A stretch of 64,000 bases of DNA from JAAEUB01 sp964550345 (lineage in GTDB: Bacteria > Pseudomonadota > Alphaproteobacteria > Rhodobacterales > Rhodobacteraceae), in NCBI GenBank assembly GCA_964550345.1, contig CAZJYZ010000007.1, positions 1 to 64,000 of the forward strand. Direction: 5' to 3'. Below the pieces are notes generated by a model. The model was not told the DNA's origin. It saw nothing but the letters and a program-made list of their open reading frames with translations, and ran no database searches. Shown here one piece after another: positions 1 to 7,440 of this stretch (positions are counted from its first letter, which is position 1; the number at the start of each line of letters is the position of its first letter). A program made the translations under genes and the position numbers.

Positions 1-206
1 GCCTCGGTTAGCGAAAAACGCTCAGCTCTCCAGAAAACCCTGACTACGGACAATACCACGAATGGAAAGGGCCGTATCAGCTTCGAAGCGCTGACACGCT
101 CCGACGGGCCGGGGGCCAGCCCCCGGACCCCCGGGATATTTCTAGCAAGAGGAAGGGACAACGACGCTTGCCCTGACATTTGGGGTTAACCGCCGGTCTA
201 TTTCCC
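1..206. other. Window edge, no gene assigned
   Basis: No convincing coding region is seen here. A short plus-strand frame closes with a stop at 41-43 and could be the last codons of a gene lying outside the window, but too little is present to name it. Positions 109-157 hold a copy of the dispersed intergenic repeat described separately. Longer open frames across this stretch run through that repeat and are not believable genes. Confidence 0.5.
109..157 (-). repeat. Dispersed intergenic repeat copy 1 (GC hairpin plus GATATTT core)
   Basis: A perfect 8-bp stem (109-116 with 119-126) is followed by ACCCCCGGGATATTT and a CAAGAGGAAG tail. Read on the minus strand this is the same arrangement as the copies near 3540, 13200 and 62690. 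It lies just beyond the 3' end of the minus-strand DUF4389 gene, as expected for an element found at gene ends. Confidence 0.6.
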
Positions 207-521
207 CTAGCTGGTTTCACGCCCCCATTTTGTAAACGGAAACGGTTTTTCCTCAGTCGAACCGGTTTGGAATTTCGCCACACGGGCCAACCAGTCTGCC
301 AAGTCTTCTCCGAAGCCGGCAATCGGTTCGTTTTTTTCTTCTTTGACCAACATCCAGACGAACTGAATGACAGCGCCAACAGCCAAGATCATTTCGCCGA
401 CACCAAAGAGCACGGCAAGGATGATCATGAACAGGCCACGCATCCAAATGTTATTTTTGTCGTCCTTTGTATCTGTACCGGGTTCTTCCAGTACTTGCGG
501 GTCTACGGCATGATCGGTCAT
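207..521 (-). CDS. DUF4389 family membrane protein
   Basis: This is a 104-residue protein of unknown function. The start has a strong GGAGGG ribosome site a few bases upstream. Residues about 27-59 form one long or two short hydrophobic segments, and the C-terminal part carries the motif pattern F-G-x-x-L-A-x-W and T-E-E-K-P-F-P-F, which I recognise from the DUF4389 family (family recall, not a search). The N-terminal 25 residues are polar and acidic and are probably cytoplasmic. It is divergent from surE, with about 170 bases of shared upstream DNA. Nothing in the context fixes a role. Confidence 0.75.
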   Translation of the reverse strand: MTDHAVDPQVLEEPGTDTKDDKNNIWMRGLFMIILAVLFGVGEMILAVGAVIQFVWMLVKEEKNEPIAGFGEDLADWLARVAKFQTGSTEEKPFPFTKWGRETS

Positions 522-692
522 TTTTCCCTCCTATCCTCAATGTGAACATGATTAACATGGGGGTTGGTCCTTCCGGTTTCAAGGACTCTGACCCTGCTGA
601 AACACGATTTTTACCCGAAGTGTTCTTTTCAACCACCTTGCCGCTCTGGCCAAGCTCGCCTATTGAGAAAACATAAAGAAAAGGGGCAGATC

Positions 693-1481
693 ATGCGCAT
701 TCTCATCACCAATGATGACGGCATCAACGCACCAGGGCTGGCAGCCCTGCATAATATCGCCAGCGACATTGCCGGGCGCGATGGCGAGGTCTGGACAATA
801 GCGCCTGCGTTTGAACAATCCGGGGTGGCCCATTGCATTTCCTACACCAAGCCGATGATGGTGGCCGAGTTTGACCCCTTTCGCTATTCTGTTGAAGGCT
901 CGCCCGCAGATTGCGTGCTGGCGGCCCTTGGAGATATCATGCCGGAACGCCCGGATCTGGTGCTGTCCGGCATCAACCGGGGCAATAACGCGGCTGAAAA
1001 TACGCTCTATTCCGGCACAATAGGCGCCGCCCTCGAAGCCGCCCTTCAGGGTTTGCCCGCAATTGCTCTGAGCCAGTATCTTGGGCCAAGAAATGCGAAA
1101 ATTTCTGACCCGTTCGATGCAGGCGCACAATTCGGCGCAGCCACAATCCGGGCGTTGTTAGAGCGCGCACCATGGGAGAACGGTGAAGATTACGGGCTGT
1201 TTTATAACGTCAACTTTCCCCCGGTCCCAGCGGCGGATGTACGTGGACAGCGCATCACTACCCAAGGCTACCGCAAAGATACCTTTTTTGGCACCAAACC
1301 TTATACCGCACCATCGGGGCGGCGCTATTTGTGGATAACCGGCGGCCCTCAGCATGAACCAACCGAACCGGGGACGGATGCCCAGGCAAACATGGACGGC
1401 TTTATTTCGATCACGCCTATGCGCGCCGATCTGACCGCCCACGACGTGGTGGAAAACCTCAGACTGGATATCGACACATGA
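693..1481 (+). CDS. surE: 5'/3'-nucleotidase SurE
   Basis: SurE is a metal-dependent phosphatase acting on nucleoside 5'- and 3'-monophosphates and is linked to stationary-phase survival in other bacteria. The 262-residue protein opens with ILITNDDG, giving the acidic metal pair D8 and D9, and has S43 and N95 (in SGINRGNN) as the other expected metal ligands. The ATG at 693 was chosen over an in-frame ATG at 564 because the family begins MRIL and an AAGGGG site sits just upstream. Its stop overlaps the pcm start by four bases (ATGA), so the two are translationally coupled. The order surE-pcm-nlpD matches that known from Escherichia coli. Confidence 0.96.
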   Translation: MRILITNDDGINAPGLAALHNIASDIAGRDGEVWTIAPAFEQSGVAHCISYTKPMMVAEFDPFRYSVEGSPADCVLAALGDIMPERPDLVLSGINRGNNAAENTLYSGTIGAALEAALQGLPAIALSQYLGPRNAKISDPFDAGAQFGAATIRALLERAPWENGEDYGLFYNVNFPPVPAADVRGQRITTQGYRKDTFFGTKPYTAPSGRRYLWITGGPQHEPTEPGTDAQANMDGFISITPMRADLTAHDVVENLRLDIDT

Positions 1482-2161
1482 ACAATCCCGGCAATATTTC
1501 CGGGTCTGACGGGGCTGGTCCGGATCCGGACGCAGAGCGCAAGATGCAGTTTCTGTTTGCCCTGCGTTCGCGCGGGGTGACGAATGCGCGGGTGTTGGAG
1601 GCAATGGAAAAGATCGACCGGGGGGTGTTCCTGCGCGGATTTTTTGCCGAGCGCGCCTATGAAGACATGCCCCTGCCAATCGCCTGCGGTCAGACGATCA
1701 GCCAGCCCTCTGTGGTGGGCTTGATGACCCAGGCGCTGGACGTACCGGCGCGCGCCAAGGTGCTCGAGATTGGCACCGGCAGCGGCTATCAGGCGGCGAT
1801 CCTGTCGCGGCTGGCGCGCCGCGTTTATACGATTGACCGACACAAACGGCTGGTGCAGGATGCCCGGCGCATTTTCGAAGAGCTTGATCTGAGCAATATC
1901 ACCGCCATAACCGGCGATGGCTCGCGCGGGTTGCCCGATCAGGCGCCCTTTGATCGCATCATCGTGACCGCCGCAGCCGAGGACCCGCCCGGCCCCCTCT
2001 TGGCGCAATTGGCAATTGGCGGTATCATGGTCTTGCCGGTAGGCCAGTCCGACCACGTTCAGAGCCTGATAAAGGTCACGCGCGGCGAGGACGGGTTTGA
2101 ATATGAAGAGCTTTTGCCGGTGCGTTTCGTGCCCTTGCTGGAAGGTTTGGGACAGGAGTAG
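1478..2161 (+). CDS. pcm: Protein-L-isoaspartate O-methyltransferase
   Basis: Pcm uses S-adenosylmethionine to methylate isoaspartyl residues in aged proteins and so starts their repair. The 227-residue protein shows the family's TISQPSVV segment near residues 73-80 and the SAM-binding motif VLEIGTGSGY near 95-104. Length is close to the usual 210-230. The first 20 residues are a poorly conserved Gly/Pro/Asp-rich leader, so an internal start near residue 23 cannot be excluded, but the ATGA overlap with surE supports the start given. Confidence 0.95.
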   Translation: MNNPGNISGSDGAGPDPDAERKMQFLFALRSRGVTNARVLEAMEKIDRGVFLRGFFAERAYEDMPLPIACGQTISQPSVVGLMTQALDVPARAKVLEIGTGSGYQAAILSRLARRVYTIDRHKRLVQDARRIFEELDLSNITAITGDGSRGLPDQAPFDRIIVTAAAEDPPGPLLAQLAIGGIMVLPVGQSDHVQSLIKVTRGEDGFEYEELLPVRFVPLLEGLGQE

Positions 2162-2248
2162 TTTCTTACAGGCCGACACCTGCATATGCAGCGGTCACAG
2201 ATAACAAAACACCCGGCAAATCGGGGTATCTATTGAGGACGAGAGAAA

Positions 2249-3403
2249 ATGTCAGTTCAGACGAAAAGGCCACTGCGAGGCGCCCTGTTAACCACCGCTG
2301 TGATCGCACTGGCGGGTTGTGATGGTGGCTTTGACTTCGACATGCGCCACCTGGCAGACGGGTTTTCAACCACCCCGGCAGTGACAGAACGGCTCAGCGC
2401 TGAACGCCCCGAACCTGATCCACGCGGCGTTATCTCCTATCCTACATATCAGGTTGCAGTCGCACGGCGTGGCGATAGTGTCGCCGATGTGGCGGCGCGA
2501 GTTGGCCTGCCAGCACAGGAACTGGCCCGCTTTAACGGCCTGCCGGTTGACGCGGTTTTGCGAAAAGATGAACTCGTCGCCCTGCCCCGGCGGGTTTCTG
2601 AGCCACCTTCTGGACCCATCATTCCCGGCAATGATGCCATAGATATCACGACCTTAGCCGGGGATGCCCTTGACCGGGCAGCCACGCCCTCTGCAAGAAG
2701 CCAGGGCTCAGCGACGGCCACCCAAACCGGCGAAGAACCGACCCGCCATCAGGTTGAACGCGGCGAGACTGCGTATTCCATTGCCCGTACCTATAATGTG
2801 TCCGTGCGCGCTCTGGCGGATTGGAACGGGCTGGATTCCGCGCTGACAGTACGGGATGGTCAGTATCTTCTGATCCCCGTTGCCGCAGCGGTTCAACCGG
2901 TGAGACAGGGCGTTTCGGTTCCGGGAGAAGGATCGCCAACCCCAATCCCACCATCGGCCTCGACAGCTTTGCCAGATGAAACCGCGGCCCCGGTGCAGAC
3001 ATCAGACCTTCCGACCTCGCCCGATCTTGGTGCAGCCGCAACTGCCGCTTCAGCGGCAGCTATGTTACTACCTGTTGAGGGGCGTATCATCCGCGCCTTC
3101 AAACGCGGCACGACGGACGGTATCGACATTTCTGCAAGTGCTGGCGCGCCGGTAAAAGCTGCTGCCGACGGTGTGGTTGCCGCCATTACCCGTGATACGG
3201 AACAGGTGCCTATCCTGGTGATCCGTCACCCGGATAACCTGCTGACGGTCTATGCAAATATCACTGATATCACCGTCGAAAAGGGCGATAGCGTCAGCCG
3301 TGGGCAAAAAGTTGCCGAGGTACGGGCCGGTGATCCGGCATTCCTGCATTTTCAGGTTCGCGAAGGCACTTTAAGCGTCGATCCGGCCACCTACCTCAAC
3401 TAA
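2249..3403 (+). CDS. nlpD: NlpD-like lipoprotein: two LysM domains and degenerate LytM/M23 domain
   Basis: The 384-residue protein starts with a lipoprotein signal ending in LAGC (lipidated C24). A LysM peptidoglycan-binding domain lies near 67-113, a second near 167-210, a Pro/Ala/Ser-rich linker follows, and an M23/LytM fold runs from about 275 to the end. In active M23 enzymes the GID segment is preceded by His; here it is TDGID (D290). The usual His in the YAH segment is Asn (YANI, N337), while H367 of LHF is kept. Loss of metal ligands is the hallmark of NlpD/EnvC-type proteins, which activate cell-wall amidases rather than cut peptidoglycan. The position behind surE-pcm agrees. The role is inferred from family and context. 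Confidence 0.88.
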   Translation: MSVQTKRPLRGALLTTAVIALAGCDGGFDFDMRHLADGFSTTPAVTERLSAERPEPDPRGVISYPTYQVAVARRGDSVADVAARVGLPAQELARFNGLPVDAVLRKDELVALPRRVSEPPSGPIIPGNDAIDITTLAGDALDRAATPSARSQGSATATQTGEEPTRHQVERGETAYSIARTYNVSVRALADWNGLDSALTVRDGQYLLIPVAAAVQPVRQGVSVPGEGSPTPIPPSASTALPDETAAPVQTSDLPTSPDLGAAATAASAAAMLLPVEGRIIRAFKRGTTDGIDISASAGAPVKAAADGVVAAITRDTEQVPILVIRHPDNLLTVYANITDITVEKGDSVSRGQKVAEVRAGDPAFLHFQVREGTLSVDPATYLN

Positions 3404-3417
3404 GGCACTCCCGCCCA

Positions 3418-3580
3418 CCACCGCCCCCTTACGGGGTCGGTGACGGTTGGGCACAGCGCGCATCGCGCGCAGATTTCATGCCTCCGGCGGAGGTATTTTT
3501 GCAAGGTGAACAGGAGCCCTCTTCATCTTGGTCCAAATACCTCGGGGGAGTACGAGGGGGCTGGCCCCCTCGCCTGGTTT
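3418..3580. repeat. Dispersed intergenic repeat copy 2: facing A and B halves between convergent genes
   Basis: Positions 3474-3510 (CCGGCGGAGGTATTTTTG...CAAGGTGAA) and 3521-3546 (TTCATCTTGGTCCAAATACC...) are imperfect inverted copies of one another and can fold into a long hairpin. A GC hairpin around GAGGGGGCTGGCCCCCTC follows at about 3553-3572. The unit fills the gap between the ends of nlpD and der, so a role as a two-way terminator or mRNA 3' protector is plausible. No clear U-tract is present. Confidence 0.6.
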
Positions 3581-5047
3581 TTAATCCTCGCCCTTGCCCT
3601 TGCCCAGATGTTTACGCAGTTTCGACGGGCCGGATTTTTTCCGGTTCTTGAAAGGGTTTTTGTCCGACTGGCTGCGCATTGTCAGGCGGATAGGCGTGCC
3701 GGGCATATCAAAATCCTGTCGCAGCCCGTTTACCAGATAACGGCTGTAGCTGGCAGATAGTTTTTCCGGGTGACTGCACATGACAATAAAGCCCGGCGGG
3801 CGGGTCTTTGCCTGCGTCATGTAACGCAATTTGATGCGCTTGCCGCCTGGCGCCGGGGGTGGATGGGCCGAAACCATATCGGCCAGCCATTCGTTCAGGC
3901 GCGCAGTGGGAACGCGGCGGTTCCAAACCTCATGGGCCTTCATCACGGCCCTTTGCAGCCGGTCCAGACCACGGCCGGTTTTTGCGGAAATCGTCACCAA
4001 AGGTGCGCCACGCAGCTGCGGCAACAGGCGTTCAAACGCCTCGCGCATATCCCTCAGCTTTGCCTGTTTTTCAGGCTCTACGTCCCATTTATTGACCGCC
4101 ACGACCACGGCGCGCCCTTCCCTTTCAGCAAGGTCTGCGATGCGCAGATCCTGCTGTTCGAAGGGGATGGCCGCATCCAGCAACACAATCACGACTTCGG
4201 CGAATTTTACCGCCCGCAACCCATCTGCCACTGAAAGTTTTTCCAGTTTTTGCTGGACCTTGGCCTTCTTACGCATACCGGCCGTGTCAAAGATACGGGT
4301 TGGCACGCTTGTCCCATTCGGCCCCACCCAGTCAAAGCTAAGGGAAATGGCGTCGCGGGTAATGCCTGCTTCGGGTCCGGTCAGCAAACGTTCTTCGCCA
4401 ATCAGCGCGTTGATCAGGGTGGACTTTCCCGCATTAGGTCGGCCAACCACCGCAACCTGCAGGGGTTTGGCATTGGTGGGAATGCGTGGCGCATCGCCAT
4501 CTTCCAGACTGACATCTACCTCGGGCGCATCAGCGGCAGCACGTTCGGCGTGTTCATCCGCTATCGGTGTCAGGGCGGCCAGAAGCTCGCCCATGCCTTC
4601 ACCATGTTCAGCTGACAATGCGATCGGATCCCCAAGGCCCAGCGCATAGGCCTCGATCAACCCGGCATCGGCAGCGCGCCCTTCGGCCTTGTTGGCGCCA
4701 AGGATCACATGGGCATTTTTCTTGCGCAGGATGTCGGCAAAAATCTCATCCGCTGGCAGAACACCAGCGCGCGCATCAATAAGAAACAGGCAGGCATCGG
4801 CCATTTCTACCGCGCGCTCGGTCAAGCGGCGCATGCGCCCCTGCAGGCTGGCATCTGTTGCCTCTTCCAGCCCCGCCGAGTCGATCACCGTAAAACGCAA
4901 ATCCCCCAACCGTGCCTCACCCTCACGCAGGTCACGGGTGACACCGGGCTGGTCGTCGACAAGCGCCAGACGCTTGCCCACCAGCCGGTTGAACAGCGTT
5001 GATTTGCCCACATTCGGGCGACCGACAATGGCAAGTGTAAAGCTCAT
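3581..5047 (-). CDS. der: Ribosome biogenesis GTPase Der (EngA)
   Basis: Der is an essential GTPase with two tandem G domains that helps mature the 50S subunit. The 488-residue protein has P-loops GRPNVGKST near residues 9-17 and GRPNAGKST near 202-210. A NKAE sequence occupies the first G4 site, NKWD the second, and a KH-like C-terminal domain ends in a Lys/Gly-rich tail. The Glu in the first G4 motif departs from the textbook NKxD; I recall this in other alphaproteobacterial Der proteins but cannot check it here. It follows bamB on the same strand with 113 bases between, an order shared with E. coli (yfgM-bamB-der). Confidence 0.97.
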   Translation of the reverse strand: MSFTLAIVGRPNVGKSTLFNRLVGKRLALVDDQPGVTRDLREGEARLGDLRFTVIDSAGLEEATDASLQGRMRRLTERAVEMADACLFLIDARAGVLPADEIFADILRKKNAHVILGANKAEGRAADAGLIEAYALGLGDPIALSAEHGEGMGELLAALTPIADEHAERAAADAPEVDVSLEDGDAPRIPTNAKPLQVAVVGRPNAGKSTLINALIGEERLLTGPEAGITRDAISLSFDWVGPNGTSVPTRIFDTAGMRKKAKVQQKLEKLSVADGLRAVKFAEVVIVLLDAAIPFEQQDLRIADLAEREGRAVVVAVNKWDVEPEKQAKLRDMREAFERLLPQLRGAPLVTISAKTGRGLDRLQRAVMKAHEVWNRRVPTARLNEWLADMVSAHPPPAPGGKRIKLRYMTQAKTRPPGFIVMCSHPEKLSASYSRYLVNGLRQDFDMPGTPIRLTMRSQSDKNPFKNRKKSGPSKLRKHLGKGKGED

Positions 5048-5160
5048 GATACGTTCCGATTTAGCCAGAGGCTTCGCTTACACCGCTTGGCGCAAAGGGG
5101 CAAGGACCGAGGTCGCACCCCATATCCGGAAGGAACGGAAACTGGCTGTCCCGGTCGGGC

Positions 5161-6513
5161 CTAGTGCAGCGCCAACAGGTTACCCTTGGTGTTGATCAGA
5201 TAGGCGACCCCGTTCACCACAACCGGCCGGGAAGCAGCACCTCCCGGAATGTCCACTGTCGCAGTCAAAGCGCCGTCCATTGGGTTGAACGCCCGCATTA
5301 CCCCATCCGAGGAAGCCACCCACAGGTGCCCCCCCGCCAATACAGGGCCGAAATTGGCATAGATAGCCTTGCGACGGCGGGCACGTTCTTTGGTGAAATA
5401 AGGCAGATCAATCGCCCAGATACGTTCACCGGAAGACGCGTCCAGACGCACCAGCCTGGCCTCATCCGAGATCAGGAAGACCGAGCCTCCGTCGGGCCAG
5501 ACCGGACCGGTGGCACCGTCCTGCGCGGTCCACATGCGTTCACCTTTCAGGTTCATGGCCACAGTGCGCCCGGCCGTGTTTCCGGCATAGACAACATTGC
5601 CGACCACAACCGGTTCACCGGTTATGTCTGTGATGGCCGAGTATCCGCGCCCACGGCGCTGACCAGCAACAAGAGCGGCCCAGCTGCGGACCCCATCAGC
5701 ACGCTTGACCGCAACAAGTTCCCCTGATGAGAACGGGAAGAGTACCAGCTGATCGGTAACTGCCGGGCTGGAGGTGCCAACCACACCGGTCAGGTCCGGC
5801 GTTCCCGCAACCTGCCATTTGATCCGGCCATTTGCCACATCGATTGCGAAAGCGCGATTGTCCTTCGAGGCGACATAAACGACCCCACCAACCACGCTCG
5901 GCGCACCGCTTACCGGCGCGTCAAGCCTTTGCGTCCAAAGCACAGCGCCAGAGCTGGCATCAAGCGCATTGACCGTACCAAAACCCGATGTCGCGAAGAC
6001 CTTGCCACCGGCAACAGCCAATCCGCCGCCAGAGGCATCATCGGCGCGTTCGTTTTCAGGGGTCAGGTCGGTGCTCCATAAAGCAGCCCCTTGTGTCGAA
6101 ACTGCCATGACCCGGGCGCGGCTATCGAGCGTGAATATGCGTCCGTCCGCGACAACCGGGTCGGCAGTGATACGATGCTTGCGGTCGTTGCCCTGACCGA
6201 TTTTTACAGACCAGATAAGGCTGGGGGCGCTGGAAAAAGCAGGATGCTGCACCGAATGATCCGGCGCACCGGCACGGTGGGTCCAGCTTGCATGATTGAC
6301 CATCGCTGACAGGTTGATGGGCTCCGAGCGGTTTTCGGTCTCGCCACGGCCGTCCGCAACAGTATCATCTGCTGCCTGAGTGGCGTCCAGGGGGCCTTCT
6401 TGTGCCTGATCACGCAGGTCGAAACGTTCGCCGGTCAGTATCTCTTCCGGTGTGCTACAGGCCGCGATCAGCGCCAATACCAGGATGCTTGCCGCATATT
6501 TGCTTAGTTTCAC
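5161..6513 (-). CDS. bamB: Outer-membrane assembly factor BamB, PQQ-like beta-propeller lipoprotein
   Basis: BamB is the beta-propeller lipoprotein of the BAM complex that inserts outer-membrane proteins. The 450-residue protein begins with a lipoprotein signal ending in LIAAC (C19). A low-complexity acidic stretch of about 60 residues follows, then repeated blades with the G-x-V-x-A-L/I-D-x-x-x-G-x-x-x-W pattern (for example VNALDASSGAVLW). The gene lies between the YfgM-like gene upstream and der downstream, which supports BamB over other PQQ-repeat proteins. Length is longer than the E. coli protein (about 390) mainly because of the N-terminal linker. Confidence 0.9.
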   Translation of the reverse strand: MKLSKYAASILVLALIAACSTPEEILTGERFDLRDQAQEGPLDATQAADDTVADGRGETENRSEPINLSAMVNHASWTHRAGAPDHSVQHPAFSSAPSLIWSVKIGQGNDRKHRITADPVVADGRIFTLDSRARVMAVSTQGAALWSTDLTPENERADDASGGGLAVAGGKVFATSGFGTVNALDASSGAVLWTQRLDAPVSGAPSVVGGVVYVASKDNRAFAIDVANGRIKWQVAGTPDLTGVVGTSSPAVTDQLVLFPFSSGELVAVKRADGVRSWAALVAGQRRGRGYSAITDITGEPVVVGNVVYAGNTAGRTVAMNLKGERMWTAQDGATGPVWPDGGSVFLISDEARLVRLDASSGERIWAIDLPYFTKERARRRKAIYANFGPVLAGGHLWVASSDGVMRAFNPMDGALTATVDIPGGAASRPVVVNGVAYLINTKGNLLALH

Positions 6514-6568
6514 CGCTTATGCCCCCATCTTAAACAACCCTGCCCGGACTTTGACCCGGTGAAAAATT

Positions 6569-7210
6569 TCACGTTTCAGGCGTCGCCCCTAAGGCTACAA
6601 TCAACTGAAGTGCGCGTGCACGCAAGTCCTGAGACGCATCATCGTCCAGCAATAATGCCTGAAGGCGTGAAATTGCCGCCTCGCCGTTGCCGTTTTCGAT
6701 CTCGGCCAGCGCCATCTGCTCTTCGGCCAGCGCCCGGTATGGCGCCCCTGCTGTGGTCAGTGGCGTCAGCATTTCGATACGTTCCGCAGCCGGCATATCC
6801 CCGGCAGAGATCAGCTTGAGCGCTGCCAGATCACGGTAGATCGCCGGCAATTCAGCGTCTTGCGCCAAGGTGCGCAGACGCGCCTGTGCCTCGGCGCTCA
6901 TCCCTTCTGGGCCAATCGAAGCCGCCAGGAAAGCAACGATAGCACCCGCTTCTCCCTCAGCTTCAATCGCGGCGAAAGCAGTGGCTTGCGCAGTCGCGTC
7001 ATTTTCTTCCAGCGCGGCCGTCAGTGCATCGCCTAAGGCTTCGGCTGCAGCGCGATCACCCGCCTTGCGCCATTCATTATAGGCAGCCCCGCCAACGACC
7101 AGCAAAACAAGCAAGATCGCGATCCAGCCATATTTGCGCATAAGCGCATAAAGACGGTCGCGCCGCAGTTCTTCTGTGACTTCATCAATGAAATTGTCCG
7201 GATTACTCAC
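6569..7210 (-). CDS. YfgM-like tetratricopeptide membrane-anchored protein
   Basis: The 213-residue protein has a short charged N-terminus, one membrane segment at about 28-46 (WIAILLVLLVVGGAAY) and an Ala/Glu-rich helical remainder resembling the YfgM/Anc-type tetratricopeptide domain. E. coli YfgM is an inner-membrane protein contacting SecYEG and periplasmic chaperones. It is first in the minus-strand block with bamB and der, only about 55 bases ahead of bamB, so a shared transcript is likely. The role is by homology of layout; the sequence itself shows only anchor plus helices. Confidence 0.82.
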   Translation of the reverse strand: MSNPDNFIDEVTEELRRDRLYALMRKYGWIAILLVLLVVGGAAYNEWRKAGDRAAAEALGDALTAALEENDATAQATAFAAIEAEGEAGAIVAFLAASIGPEGMSAEAQARLRTLAQDAELPAIYRDLAALKLISAGDMPAAERIEMLTPLTTAGAPYRALAEEQMALAEIENGNGEAAISRLQALLLDDDASQDLRARALQLIVALGATPET

Positions 7211-7440
7211 CCGTTTCGCCTCCGCCCGTATTTATTCTGTCTTACCGGGTATCTATTGCCTGAAAGAATCGAGAATGCCAAGACACCGCAAGGGACTGAT
7301 TTTTGAATAATGTTGCGGGATTATTCACACATTCGCACCAAAACCCACAGGCGATGCCTTTCAATCACGGCAAAAGCCTTGTTAAACTCGTTTTCAGAAC
7401 CTAAGTCGGATCGCAAGCAAGACTACAAAATTGACACATT

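Noticed and set aside
1158..2185. Long minus-strand frames opposite surE and pcm
   Set aside because: They are antisense shadows of clearly identified genes.
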